A DNA stretch of 64,000 bases, taken from NCBI GenBank assembly GCA_963082875.1, contig OY720103.1, forward strand, positions 11,842,001 through 11,906,000. The letters are read 5' to 3'. The notes beneath the pieces are model-generated. The model was not told the origin of the DNA, ran no database searches, and saw only the letters and a program-made list of their open reading frames with translations. Position 1 is the stretch's first letter. Every line of letters begins with the position of its first letter. This document shows positions 32,869-49,900 of the stretch, in pieces. A program made the position numbers and the translations under genes. The DNA is from Corella eumyota. Taxonomy: Eukaryota; Chordata; Ascidiacea; Phlebobranchia; Corellidae.

Positions 32869-35800
32869 ATGAACAACAAAGAAGCGAAAACAAACGAAAA
32901 CAATGCAGCAAATGATGTCACAAATCATTGTTCCACTTCATCGAACGTTACTCATTGTGACATCACAAACTCAAACAGAGTCACCCAGTGGATAAGGTTG
33001 AACGTGGGAGGTCAACACTTTGTTACCACGAGAACGACCTTAAGCAAATACACAAAGTCGTTTCTGTATAGATTGTGCCAAGATCAACCTGACCTTAACT
33101 CAGATAAAGTAAATATTTTGAGTTTTGTTGTTTTTTATTTTTTTTAAATGAGGTCAAATTTACTGCCAAAGAATAAACAAATTTTTGGAATATTCGTTAG
33201 GAACTTTAAAAAATGCAATAACCGGCAGCATGGTGTAGTGGTAAGAACACTTGCTAAACCACACGAGGTCGTGGGTTCAATCCCTACTGCTCTAATGCTG
33301 TAGCGCCATTAAATAAGGTGCTACAAACTATATGAAATCAGTAGTATCTTAAACTGCCGAACAGAAACTCGAGATTGGGTGGGAGTAACTGGTGTTACTC
33401 TATGTTTAAGTCGCGCATTTGATCTTTACACATCTATAAAAAAAATACAAAATAAGCCACAAACAAAAGAAAAAGTTGCAATCAAACTCTTTTAAATGAC
33501 TTAAAATTTACATTTGTTACCCCAACCTACTTACTTAATTAAATAGATCTTATGGAGTGTTGTACAGTGCTTTATTTACTTATATTAAAATTATTGTTGT
33601 ATTAAATATGGCAGTAATAATAAAAAAAACGGTAAAACTTAGCTAAAAAAGCCATGGTTAATTTTCAGTATTTTGTTTTCTTTTTTAAATAGAAAGTTAA
33701 ACACCATGTTTTTAAGTATAATTAACTTTCGCTTTCGTTTAAACTAAAGCATCTGTTCACCTGAATTTTTGTTTTAAATATTTATAATGTTATTGTTGTT
33801 TTTTCTAATTAAGCGGTTGTTTTTGTCTGTTATTGATGACAATAATACATTCACATTTATAGGTGATTATTTATGTTTATAAGCTAACTTTAATTAATTG
33901 TTTTTTTAATTAAAGTTTATTTTATGGACTTTTGATATTTGTTTATTTTTTTAGTTCAGTTTTATTAATAAATTTTGTGTTTTTTTGTTGTGCCTAGAAT
34001 TATTTTTTTTATTCTACCTATTATAGCCAGTATCTTCAACCTTTTTACTCATTTATTTTATGTTTTTTTATTTAGGATGAAACTGGAGCCTTTTTAATCG
34101 ACCGAGATCCAATTTATTTTGGACCAGTTCTTAACTTTTTGCGACACGGAAAACTCGTTATTAACAAAGATCTCGCTGAAGAAGGTAGTTATTAAATATT
34201 TCCACTTTGATGTTTTACTTTGAAGCGGTAATCATTTGTAATTGTTAAAATTGGATAATTAAACCTTAATAAAAAGGGTAATTAACTCAGATTTTAATGA
34301 AATCACATTTTTAAATTAAATTTTGTTTCAAATTTTATTTTTTATTTACACACACACTACTCAATGTAACTTATATTTAGCCTTTTAATATTGTTATAAT
34401 AATATGCCCACTAGGGTTGTCCTGCTTTTAGATGTATTAAAATTCAGCAAAACACTGTTTTTTTACTAAATTTTTTAATAAATTGTTTTTTAAGGTGTTC
34501 TCGAGGAAGCAGAGTTTTACAACATAGCTGAACTAGTGAGACTTGTTAAGGATAGAATAAGGGATCGGGATAAGAAAATTTCACAGGTAAATTAATGATT
34601 TTCACCAGCATTTAGTAATATGTTGTTTCAAAAAAATAGAATTTTTTAAATAAATCAATTAACAGATTTTAAAAAACAGTTTAATAAATAATTCAATTAT
34701 GATAAAATTAACAGCCCTAAATTTATTATACATCTGTTAGTATGTTGTTATTTATATTATTTTTGGATTAATTTACAATTCATACACAACTTTATAACAA
34801 ATGTAAAAACTAGTGAATTTTTTTATGTTTTCTAGCCACAAGGTAAACACGTATACCGAGTTATTCAATGTCTTGAAGATGAGTTAACTCACACTGTGTC
34901 TGCAATGTCGGACGGCTGGAGATTTGAACAGGTAACTTTTAGTTTAAACTTTCATTTATTCTATGATGTATCGTTAAACCAGTAGTATAGTGTCGTGGTT
35001 ACAACATTCAGTTTTACATTATGTGGTCTTGGGTTCGATCCCCACTTCTTTTATGTTGTAACAACTTTAGGTAAGGTGCTATAAACATTATGAAATACCA
35101 CTGAGCCAAAAAAAACAATCAGCAGATTAATTATCGAGTAATTATAAATAATATAATATTCTAAACTGCCAAATCAACTTGAGACTGGGTTGGAGTAACA
35201 AATGTTACTCTATGTTTAGGTTGTAAAGTTAACCTTATTGGGGATAAATAAATAAAAAATTGAACACAAAGTTTTGGGTTAGATTCCTACTGCTTCCTAC
35301 ACTATCCTTTATTTTTTGCCTGTTAACAATCTAAATAATGAAAAATTCAGAATTATTTTAAGGATAATTTTAGCTTTCTTTAATGTTGTATTCCTTTCAG
35401 TTGATTAGTGTTGGATCATCCTACAGTTATGGAGTTGATCAGGCCGAGTTCTTGTGCATTGTTTCCAAAGAATTAACAAACAATTACAATGGAGTTAACA
35501 TTGAACAATCTAATAAAGCCAAGGTATTTCAAAATCTTTTAAATTTGAAATTTTTTTAAACTTTTCAATTTAATAATAATAATAGTTAGGCAAAAATAGA
35601 GCCTTTGAGTAAGGCGCTATAAACGGTATGAACTCCTGCTGAGTCAGCACTTAACTAACAGCTTTTATCGTGCAGTTATAATCAATATTACCCCAATCTG
35701 CCAAAGTCAACTCGAGACTGGGTTGGGGTAATTGATTATTACTCTATGTTTAGGTCATGAAGTCGACCTTCTCACATAAAGAATAAATAAATATATAAAA

Positions 35801-35945
35801 AAGGGCTTGTAGCATAACAATGCCATTAAAAATCAGGTTTAATTTTTTTTGGACGAAAAATTCAAATTTTTTAGTTAAACTTTTTTTAATATTTTAGATT
35901 CTTCAGGAACAAGGTTCTCGCTTTCAATCGACAGTTCGAAGATGA
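32869..35945 (+). CDS. KCTD5: KCTD2/5/17-type BTB adaptor of Cullin-3 ubiquitin ligase
   Basis: Six exons, 32869-33108, 34076-34184, 34495-34586, 34836-34931, 35401-35523 and 35898-35945 (TGA), give 235 aa; human KCTD5 is 234. After a poorly conserved polar N-terminus (1-40) comes the BTB domain (41 to about 140) with [11 protein letters not shown], the strongly kept block [37 protein letters not shown] and [15 protein letters not shown]. The C-terminal part has [30 protein letters not shown] and ILQEQGSRF. The family forms pentamers and bridges substrates (for example G-beta-gamma for KCTD5) to Cullin-3. Which of the three vertebrate paralogues it equals cannot be said; it probably represents their single ancestor. 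An acceptor (tttctag) ends 17 nt before the ATG, marking a 5'-UTR intron or a leader trans-splice site. Confidence 0.93.
33222..33440 (+). mobile_element. SINE, KCTD5 intron 1
   Basis: Head ccggcagcatggtgtagtgg, B-box gggttcaatcc, body partly deleted, tail present. Confidence 0.85.
34978..35255 (+). mobile_element. SINE, KCTD5 intron 4
   Basis: Diverged near full-length copy (gggttcgatccccacttctt, ttgagactgggttggagtaa). Confidence 0.8.
35595..35795 (+). mobile_element. SINE, 5'-truncated, KCTD5 intron 5
   Basis: Body and tail only (gagcctttgagtaaggcgct to ataaataaatatataaaa). Confidence 0.8.
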
Positions 35946-37190
35946 AAAACGAGGATAAACATTATTAGGTGGTAGTCTCAAATTAGCTAATCAGCCTTTC
36001 ACAAGGAGAATTTCTACAAAGATTGTGTTAGTTGAATTTTCTGCCTTGTCTGTAATATTTAAGTTTGTGTTTTAGTTTTTTCTATTTTCAACTATTTTTT
36101 GTCCGGGGTTATATATGCTACTGGGTATTCGCTAAATTTCAAGATTTCAGGGGTTAAAAATACATTTTTTTTAAACTTTTTGTTAAATTTAACACTCTTT
36201 AAATGTGCGTGGGCTATTTAGATTATAATATGGGCAGCAATTCTTTAAAAATGTAGAGGGTTGGGGGGTTTAAAAAGTGTTAAACTCAATCTTTGGTTGT
36301 TATTTAATCGACATTTTTAAGTGCCCTAATAGTTTAAAAATTAAATACTTTGGTAATTTTTACTTTATTGTATATTGACTTAAACACTTTAACTATATTA
36401 AATAGCTATTTGTTTCAAATTTAAATTCCTGTTTATTTTAAACTATTTTTATATTTCATTTGTGTAACAATATAACTTAAACATTAAAAAAACTTTGAAA
36501 TATTTCTTAATTATGATAAACTTATTAGATTAATTATTATTTGTTAATTTTAATTAAAACCTTGTAATCAGAGTGATTGTAATAATTAGTTACAGTGTGA
36601 TGTCATAATAATGATATTATTATGTCATATGTTAATTAGTAATTATTATGCTTAGGTTTATTTATATCTGTATCTGTGATATTCTAGAAATAAAACATTT
36701 TCTTTCGTTATTTTGGTTAATGTTTTTTCAACGAACAACATTTTTTTGTACTCGTTATATTTTTGTGTTAAATTCTTTTATTTGTTAAAAAGTGTTTTAT
36801 TAAATTACACTATTTTTTCTGTTAGTTTTTTTTGTTTTTATTAAATTATAATCTGTTGTATAGGTATAAAATAAATATTAAGTTTGTTTTCGCATTTATT
36901 TAATTCATTTTTATTGCAATTGTACTAAGCATATTGTTGAATATGTTATTTAAATTTGATCTAAATAATAATTCAATTAAATCAAAAATTAAGTTAAATT
37001 ACAATAAATTTTGTACCTACCTTATATGGTGAAGTAAAAAAAGGGTTGGAACCTAAAATAAAGATATATTGAATTTATTGTGTTTTATATGAAATAATAT
37101 TAATGTGTTATCTTGATAATAACGAATTTTTATTACTATTACCAATCCCAACTTCTAATTATTTTAAGTTTTGAAAGAGGATAAATTATT
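35946..37190. other. KCTD5 3' region and spacer
   Basis: AT-rich; probable polyadenylation signals aataaa at about 36690 and 36868. No further gene seen. Confidence 0.5.
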
Positions 37191-37197
37191 TACTACA

Positions 37198-37247
37198 TGA
37201 CGTCATAAATTCTACACACGTGCGTAATGCAAGGGTTGTGATTGGCT
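37198..37247. promoter_or_regulatory. Candidate promoter cluster: CRE, E-box, inverted CCAAT
   Basis: In a 50-bp GC-richer island: tgacgtca (37198-37205), cacgtg (37217-37222) and attggct (from 37241). It lies about 850 bp before the ANP32 start codon, with an acceptor at the 5' UTR (tttgtttttag near 38039) in between, so it could drive ANP32 from an upstream non-coding exon. Confidence 0.4.
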
Positions 37248-38072
37248 GATTTCGGGAAGCGCTCATAATATTGATTTTTGTTGAGTAAATTCGTAGTTTT
37301 TCGAATTTGTAAACAAAGTTTTTAAGTATTATTTAAAATACAAATAACACAAGAATATTAATAGTTATTAATATCAAAATTGGTGAAAAGGATAAGTCAG
37401 TAAAAGTAGTTAGTATACTATTTTTATAGATGTCAGAGTGTTAAACTAATATCTGACTTTCAAACTTTTAATTTTTGAGTTTGTTTTTAAATGTTTCAAG
37501 TTGGTAACTTCGGCCCCCGGACACTTCGGCCAAAATTTTTTTTTCAAAATAGCGGGGATTTTGCATTTTAATTACCGCGAGAAATTTTATTTTCGCGTAG
37601 TTATATACAGTTTTTTAGACAGTATTTGCAACAAAATAAGCAGTAAATTAATATTTTTTTTTAATAATAATGTGCAAGAACATGTTATCTTTCTTTTGCC
37701 GTGTCAATTTTTTAATTTTATAAACTAAAACCTATAAAAAACTAATTTTGAAAGCGCGCGTTTTTAGGTGACACAAGACAATGCATTATGATATCACGTA
37801 TTTTGCGAAATGGGGGCCGTCTTTCTAAACGATATTTGAAGAAAATAAATCATTAATTAATCATTTTTTATACTGAAGAATGTGCAAAAATATGTAAGGT
37901 TATAAAAATCCGCCATTTCCGCATTTATAAACTTGTCGGACGACGCTAATAGAGCTTATAAGTTTCTACTAGATGTTTAAAATGTAAACCGAAAGGAATG
38001 ATGTCGTATTTTTTGTTGCTAAACTTTCATTTGTTTTTAGTTTAAAATAAGTTTTGGTTTGTTGTTCCTACC

Positions 38073-42281
<4,209 letters not shown>

Positions 42282-43316
42282 CACAATTGTGGCATTGAGG
42301 ATAAAAAACCACTGTTGTTAAGAAACTTTCATATAACGGCAGTTTGAAGAGGATTTCTTATTTTTATATAACAATCATAAACAAATATTTTTGTTATTGT
42401 TCTTACTGCCAGCTATTCCCAAAAATAATTTTTAACTTTGCAGTTTTTATACTTACGAAACTTTAGTTTGTTTTAATAATTTTAACGGAGAAGTGTTTTG
42501 TATTTTAGATGCTTTGTGTGGCAGGTAAGCATCTGAAAGTATTGCAAAACCGAAATGGGGATTTTATAACCTTAAAAGAGGACATACGTTTGACCCCTTT
42601 ATATTTTAAATTTTTTCCTTGTTATCCAAAACTACTTTAACAACTTGATTAGGCCTGGTAGGTCAGAGTAGCCCATTATTTTTTTAAGTCTTTTGTATAG
42701 TAAGTGTGGTTTAGTAATAAAATTTCTTGAATAAAGTTTTTTGTATTTTTATATTAAGAGTTTAACGAATGTCAACTTGTTTGTTGAATAATTGTCAATT
42801 GGTCTTTTTTTAACTGGTGTTAATTAATTAACTAAATTATGTCTTGTTAATTAGTTTAAAATTTGAAAATATATTTAAACTATTTTTTGCGAAATTAATT
42901 TTGGTTTTTAATAATTTAAGTTACTAGAATATTATCTGAATGAATCTTTTGTTTGATTTCCAATTGTTTTTTGTTTACTATGAAATATGATATCTTTTGT
43001 GGTTTACAACGCCCTAATTTTGTCGGTATGGCAACTGTTTAACCAAGGTAAATATCAAAATAGTTTTAAATTTTTTTTCAATTTTATTCGAATTTTGTGT
43101 TCAAGGTTTAAAGGATTGTGTATATTGTCGATAAATAGTAGTTAGCTTTTTTTAAAAGTATTTTTAACCGAAAACTTTTGTATAGAACGCTAATTAATAA
43201 AAATCATAACAAAAATAGTGCTACCAACATAGATATAATATATTAACTTTGCAATAAAAACATAAAACGTGTCGCAAAACGTAATAAGAACATAAACAGT
43301 GACGTAACAATAACAT
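42282..43316. other. Spacer between convergent genes
   Basis: ANP32 3' UTR with polyadenylation-like aataaa at about 42731, then AT-rich sequence to the end of the minus-strand small gene. No other gene seen. Confidence 0.5.
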
Positions 43317-44255
43317 TTATTCGGCTGTAATCCCGGTCTTTTGGGAGAGGTCGTCGACCTTACCGAAGCAGTCGAACATTTTGTTGCAGCAATCCATGGC
43401 CTTGTCGGCGTTTTCTATCGCATTACCAGCGGTATCCATCGCAGAGCCTTAATTTAAATAAAAGTTCAGTTGGTTTTTATGTATTTAAACATAAAATGGC
43501 CGACTTTACAGCCTAAACTTACAAAGAAACTTGTGTTTTCTTAAGTTGGCTTAGATATGTTTTTTTTAGCTAGGTTATTAAGTTTGTTTCAATATTTGAA
43601 TATTTTTCTTGGCTGTGGGTGTTTATTATCTTAAATTCGGTAACTTGAGTTTAAATTCGGTAACTTGAGTCTAGTTTGGTGAAGTTTTAATGTTTTTTTA
43701 TGGAATTTCGTTGTCGAAAATAAGTTATGTTGTCTTTTATTTAAAGTTCTTTATACTGAAACAGTAATACTAGGGAACGATCTTAAATTACATGGCAATT
43801 GAAATAAAGCACCGCATAGTAATTTACTCGAATCAAATACGCATTTCTAAAGAATTTCTTTAAAATGTCGTTTTTAATTTATTAAAAAAATATTACATGA
43901 GTTTGGAAACACTTACCACCGGGTTGTGACGTCACGATGCGTTGGTTGCAAGTTGGACAAGTTTTAGGTTCGGTGGATCCTAAAAAAGTTAATATATCAC
44001 GTCATTAGTTAATTGTTTTCAAAACTAATTTAATAATTTATTGCATTTCTTATCATTTTAGTGGTTTAAAGTTGTTTTCTCTCGTTGTATTTAAGCTTTT
44101 ATTTATAAAAAGGTGTTTACTCCGGTTTTATATCTGTAAAAGTGCCTACCTTCATCGCCTTTACCTCCAGTCATACCAGGAAGAGATTTTGTCATTTTAG
44201 AGGCAGCTCCCAAGCCCTTGCTGACGTCACCCAAACTAATATCTGCGTCTTCCAT
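43317..44255 (-). CDS. Unrecognised 99-aa protein with a CPTC motif
   Basis: Three exons on the minus strand: 44255-44150, 43979-43917 and 43447-43317 (stop TAA at 43319-43317), with consistent phases (1, 1) and good GT/AG sites. The protein starts MEDADISLGDVSKGLGAASK, has a Gly-rich stretch (LPGMTGGKGDEG), then TCPTCNQRIVTSQPGG, a CxxC half-site that could bind one metal with the later cysteines. It ends with an amphipathic segment AMDCCNKMFDCFGK. No signal peptide or membrane segment. Seven cysteines in 99 residues, five of them in CxxC, CC and C. An acceptor at 44309 marks a 5'-UTR intron or trans-splice site. AATAAA overlaps the stop codon, so the 3' UTR may be very short. I do not recognise the family and give no function; X-box-like sites upstream hint at ciliated or sperm cells. 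Confidence 0.75.
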
Positions 44256-44890
44256 TTTAAATTGATTTGTTTTATATCAAACTATGTATTCACAAGGTAG
44301 CTAGGATCCTTAAAAAAATAAATTAATTGTTAATTAGCCTAATTATTAACATTAAAATTTTGTAAGATATTCTTTGTTTTTTACTTTAAAGTTAATTTTG
44401 TGATGTCGTTAGTTGGTTAAATTTAAAACCCCAATTTTAATTTTTTTTTAAAGTAAGGCCTTTTAAGCCATATAATTATAACAGCTTCATATTAGGTAAA
44501 ATGTTGTGCTTTTTGCAGCTATTTTAACAACTCCTTTGATGCTAATTTGCGTATTTTTTAGTTAGTTTTTAGACGTTTTAAATTGCAGAATATTTTGCAA
44601 TCTAAAACCTTGTATTTTTTGACTCTTAACTGATTTAATCTCCTGATTTAAAACTCACAAACTTCTCGATTTTCTCTTTGATTAAAACCAAGGATCTGCT
44701 CTCTTGGTGTAAGTTCCTAAAAGTGCGATCGTTTAACTACCGCGATGAGTTATAATCAATTCTCATTCTATTCTAACAATGCTTTCACAATCACGTCAAC
44801 AATCGACCATTGTTTAGTGTCATCCAAAAACGTTTCTCGTCGTTATAAGGTGTTTTTTTTTCATTGGTACGCGACAGTCCGATATAAATT
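44256..44890 (-). other. 5' region of the 99-aa gene
   Basis: Probable 5'-UTR exon part at 44256-44308. A possible donor (cgcg/gtagtt on the minus strand, near 44740) would place the first exon just below the X-box-like cluster. Otherwise AT-rich. Confidence 0.4.
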
Positions 44891-44992
44891 GTAACCAAGG
44901 GTAACGCGAGTACGCTGTCTTTAGGATCCAATAGTAACCGATTGTTACGTTGTTTGGACATCTGAGACCCAACCCGTGGTTGTTATAGCAAC
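44891..44992. promoter_or_regulatory. Two X-box-like (RFX) palindromes
   Basis: gtaaccaagggtaac (44891-44905) and gttgttatagcaac (44979-44992) fit the RFX imperfect-palindrome consensus. They lie 640-740 bp before the minus-strand start codon, and about 150-250 bp before the inferred first-exon donor. Confidence 0.45.
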
Positions 44993-45059
44993 AGGTAAAC
45001 AGCGCGAACGGGGACTTTCGCGCGGCACACTGTAATTCAAGCCCCGGCACAACAAAAGT

Positions 45060-45955
45060 AATTGAAAGGAATTCTTGTAATGTTGTTGTGTTGGATTATA
45101 GAAAGCTAAAAAATAACAGAATTCCCCAGGATTTTTTGGTATTGTGTTTGACCCAATTTTGTAGCAAATACTTCGAAATAACTTGATGTTTTATTTAAAA
45201 TTTTTTCTTAGTTTTTAAGTAGAGGTAACTTATTTACTTTTGGCGTTTGTATATCTTAAAAAGTCCCGATTTTTAGTGTACAATTCTGTGGTTGTACATT
45301 TTTAGTGTACAATTTTTAGTGTACAATTCTGTGGTAAACTTTGCAAAATATTGCTAATTCCTTTCACCACGAATGAATTATTTTTAGGTAAGGGTGTGCT
45401 CCTTTTTGAGAAAAAAACTTTTTGTTTGCACTTTGGTGAGCAACAAAAACGGTATTTGCTTTTATAATATTTGACCATTCATTTTTAACCGAATAATTAA
45501 TCGATATTATTAGAAATTTAGACCAATTTTTTAATCTTAACTTTCTCCTTTATTTAAAAGACTTTTCACTAAGGCTATGCCCAAATATCGGGGTAAAATA
45601 ATGTAATATTATTAAGTAGTACACTTACTATATATTTTAAATTAAAATTGAACGTAAATTTTGTATTTTTAAAGTGTATTGCCCGAAATACCAATGTTTT
45701 AAACATGGTAATATTTGAAATAGTTTTGATTTGGGTAGTTGTATGTTTTTGAATACCTATTTTTTTAGAGAAAAAACTTTTAAAATGATTAAAAATAAAA
45801 CAACTTTGCTTTTTTTAACTTTTAGCATAAAAGAAATAAAATTAATGTTTTAAATTTTGCAATTAAATAATAAATAAAAACAATTAACAAGAAATAATAA
45901 TCAACAAACATTTGGTTAATAGGCAACTCTACAAAAGATTATTTTGAAAGATAAC
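45060..45955. other. AT-rich spacer
   Basis: No gene seen. A short internal repetition of tttttagtgtacaattctgt occurs near 45270-45340. Confidence 0.5.
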
Positions 45956-45964
45956 AAATACTAT

Positions 45965-46145
45965 TGACGTCACGTAACATCTTTTCTAGCCTTTCTACGT
46001 AAACAAACAGACGACCCGTTACTATAGCAACCCCCTTATTAAAATGGGTCCAAACTTGTTCGTTACCCAATTCGTTTTATCCCGTTGAAGAATTGTCCAC
46101 AATCGCTAGGAGCCGCGGTTAAACAATGCCGACGACGTGACGTCA
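45965..46145. promoter_or_regulatory. CRE pair and X-box-like palindrome
   Basis: tgacgtca at 45965-45972 and 46138-46145 flank gttactatagcaac (46018-46031), which shares 12 of 14 bases with the X-box-like site at 44979. This GC-richer island is a candidate promoter or enhancer, about 770-950 bp before the SLC28 start codon. Confidence 0.45.
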
Positions 46146-46571
46146 TAAAGAACGGGGAATTTCGAAGACAATGAGGTTTGTTTCTTGTGGTTAGGGCTGG
46201 TGTTAAAAGAAATAAGTTGATGGATTTGCAGAGGGATTTATCGCGTTCTGATAATACAGCTTAACTAATAAACCTCTTAAGCTTTGGTTTGGACGAAAAA
46301 CTATTTTTTATCCGTTCACGTTAAAGTCATTTTTAGTCTACTTGAAATTGTTGAAAGTTGACAAATATGTTTTAATAAACAAAAAGGAATTCCTGGGATT
46401 TTTTCATACCTTTTTTGTAATGTATAAAAGCATTCTAAATTATAGTGTTAGAATAATATAACTAAACATTTTTTTAGTAAATTATTAACATTTTACTTTA
46501 ATATATTTTTCACACAAATAAAGATTTGTATTTTGTAAATATTTTACATAATTTGTAATGATTTTACTACA

Positions 46572-46735
46572 TGAATATCCTTGGTTTGATTCCCACTATT
46601 CTTATGCTGTAGCGCTCTTGGGTAAAGCAAAAACTTTTGCTAGGTAAAAATTAATATTTTGAATTGTCAAAATTGATAATTTTTGATTGATATTACTCTC
46701 TATTTAGGTCGTGAAGTCAGCCTAACTACACCGAG
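46572..46735 (+). mobile_element. SINE, internally deleted, upstream of SLC28
   Basis: Head part (ttggtttgattcccactatt, atgctgtagcgctcttgggt) and tail (gtcgtgaagtcagcct), body mostly lost. Confidence 0.75.
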
Positions 46736-46916
46736 GATAAATAATTAAAAATGTGGAATTTGGTTTCGTTTCAGCGATTAGTAGTAACCGCGGTAAACAA
46801 CGGTAAATATTCCCGCTACCGAAGCACGTGTCTTTGTTTTGATAAATTATCAACTTAACCCACTTCAAAGTTGTTTAATTAACATTTTAAATAAACTTTA
46901 AAGTTTAAACTACAGA

Positions 46917-49900
46917 ATGATGTCTGGCGACTGTCAAAAGGTAAAAGAAATTGTTGTTTATATCAATAAAAAGTTAATTTAGTTTGTTTTTTTGTGAAAA
47001 GTTTGTTTTTAACAAAAAGTTAACAAAAGTCAGGATGTTTAGAATTTAATCGTGATTAAGCTGGTTCGTTGGTTAAAACTTAGATGGTTTTTGTTATTAA
47101 TAATAAAAGGTTTATATTTGGTTTTCGTAAATATGGTTTTTATTAAACTAATGGCTGAATGGTGTTTAATAAAGTTATGGTTTATATTAAATGGTTTTTA
47201 TTAAAACACTGTGACAATAGTTTTTTTTTCTAGTTTTTGCAGAAAATCTCAAATCTAAACAAATTTATTTTCAGATTGAAATGTCGAACACGGACACTGA
47301 TTTAGAAAGTCAGGAGAAACCATGCCTCAACGTTTCCGACAACAAATCAACAGATTCTGACGAAAGAAAGGGAAACCCTTGCATCAGGTTTGAAATTTTT
47401 GATAAATTTTTTTTGTTATTAATTTTTCTAAGTTAAAAAATAGTATATTGTTGTTTTATCAAACATTATTTTACTGAATAAATGTTTTACTAAAAACGTC
47501 ATTAGACAATAAAACATTTTCTAGTAACCCCTTCATTACCCCAACTGTTCTCTGGGTAAACCCCTTTAATTTCTAAAACTAATTTGCTTAAAATTTTGTT
47601 AAATTGTTTTTTTTTTTTTTTTTTTTTTTAATAATATGCACAAATATCATTTTAATAATTAGTAAAAATAAATTTAAGGCTAACGTTTAAAAAAGCATTG
47701 TCCTTAATTGTTATAAAACAATGATATGTTATTGTTACAGAAAAATGATTTTTCCTGTCTTAGTACTGACAACTTTAATGAAAAAACATCGGGTTTTAAT
47801 GAACAGAATATTGATTGCTGCTTTAGTGCTTGGTGAGTGAAATTATTTTAATAATTATTTAGCTTAATGTTAAAAAATGTAAAGATTTGCAGTCCTTGCC
47901 ATTTTTCTTCCATACTTTATGGTCCTCGCTAACTATTTCTTGTGTACTTATTTCTTTATCCTCGATGTGGGAAGGTTGAATGTGCGACCTTAACATAGAG
48001 TAATATCAGTTACTCCGACCCAGTTTCGAGTTGCCTGTGGCAGTTTGGGATATTGTTGATTATAATTGCCCAGTAATTATGCTGCTGATTAAGTGCTGGC
48101 TCAGCAGAAGTTCATACTGTTTATAGCCTCTTACTCAAGGGCACTACAGCATAAGATCAGGAGGGATTAAACCCACGACCTCATGTGTGGTGTAGCAAGT
48201 GTTCTTACCACTACACCAAACTCATTAATTAATGAATTACTAAAAATCTGGCATCAAAATTTAAATATTAAGTTAAATCAATTTCTTATTATTTATTTTC
48301 AGCCTACATCGTTTATTTCATCATAGCGCTTACTTATGATGTCATAGGAGCCATGCCATTAATAATAACGACCCTTGTTGTTGTAATTATTATCGTTTAT
48401 GAGACAACAGTTAAAAGATGTGGGATTAATATTAGGAATCATGTTGATCATTTATCTGAAGGTCACCACGGCACAAAACGAATTTTAGGAAGGTTTGGAT
48501 TTTTCACTAATTTAAGAACAACTATTTTTCACTTATTTTGTTTTTTGTAATTTTTTTGACATTGTTAGTTTTAGAAAACTGTTGTTTAAATTGTAAAAAA
48601 AATTGTCAAAATTTTAACATAAGTATTTCTTTTATAACTCTCTTAAAATTTTAAATTAATTTAAAGTATTAATATTGTGCATTAAAATTTGATTTCAGTT
48701 ATTAATGCTTAAATTAATTAATTACCAGGATACTACAAATTGGGGGAATAATTATTTGTATCGGGTTCGTGGTTTGGTTGATTGTTGACATCATAATACG
48801 ACAACCAAGTCAACTAATCTCCCTTCTCGGACTTCTTATTATTCTCACAATTTCTATTTGTTTTTCTAAATATCCTGATCGGGTGAGTTACGATACTTTG
48901 TAGTTTTGTGACAATGTTTAAAATATTTATTTATCCTCGATGTTGGAAGGTCGAATGCATGACCTAAACATAGAGTAACATTTCTTACCCCGACCCAGTC
49001 TTAAGTTGCCTGTGGCACTTTGTTATATTATAGATTATAATTGCCCGATAATTAAGCTGCTGATTAAGTGCTGGCTCAGCAGGAGTTTATACTGTTTATA
49101 GCGCCTTACTCAAGGGTGCTACAGCATAAAAGCAGTGGGGATTAAACCCAGGACTTCATGTAGTTAAGTTAAGTGTCCTGACTGACTACTACACCACGAT
49201 GACAGTTTAGTGTTTATAGAAATGTTGTTAACTGTTACAGATTAATGTTATTGTGTCCTTTGGGGCCTAAGGTTCTGGGTTTGATCTCCACAGGCTTTGC
49301 ATCTGTTTTAAAATAATTTTAAAGAGTCAAAAATCAATCAGCAGTTTATGATTAATTCTTTTCAATAATATTTTAATTTGTCAAAGTTGACTTGAGACTG
49401 GGTTGGAGTAACAAATGTTACTTTATGTTTAGGTCGTGCATTCGACCTTTCCAACATCAAGAATAAATAAATATGAAAATAGTTTTTACACTAATTTATT
49501 TATGTGGTCATGAAGTCGACCTTTCCACATCGAGGATAAACAAACTTGTTTTATTACTTGTTAGATTAACTGGAGACCGGTATTTTGGGGAATAATTCTT
49601 CAGTTTGTCCTCGGTTTGTTGATTCTTCGAACAAGATTTGGATATCAGGCAATCAAGTTTGTTGGGGATCAAGTTGCTGTAAGTTGAAAACATTTTGAGT
49701 TTACTCGAAGTAATTTTAACTTAGAGTTGGTCAAAGAGATTTTAAGCAAAGTAATATATGAGACAAACTTCTACTAAGCCAGCACTTAATCAGCAGCATA
49801 ATTATCAGGCAATTATAATCAATAATATCCCAAACTACCAAAGTTAACTTAAGACTGGGTCGGAGTAACTGATGTTACTCTATGTTTAGGTCGCGCATTC

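Noticed and set aside
37501-37728. 75-aa frame upstream of ANP32
   Set aside because: Low-complexity, hydrophobic and AT-driven; no support beyond being open.
44820-45050. 76-aa minus-strand frame
   Set aside because: Lies in the presumed promoter region with X-box-like motifs; no splice partners or recognisable domain.
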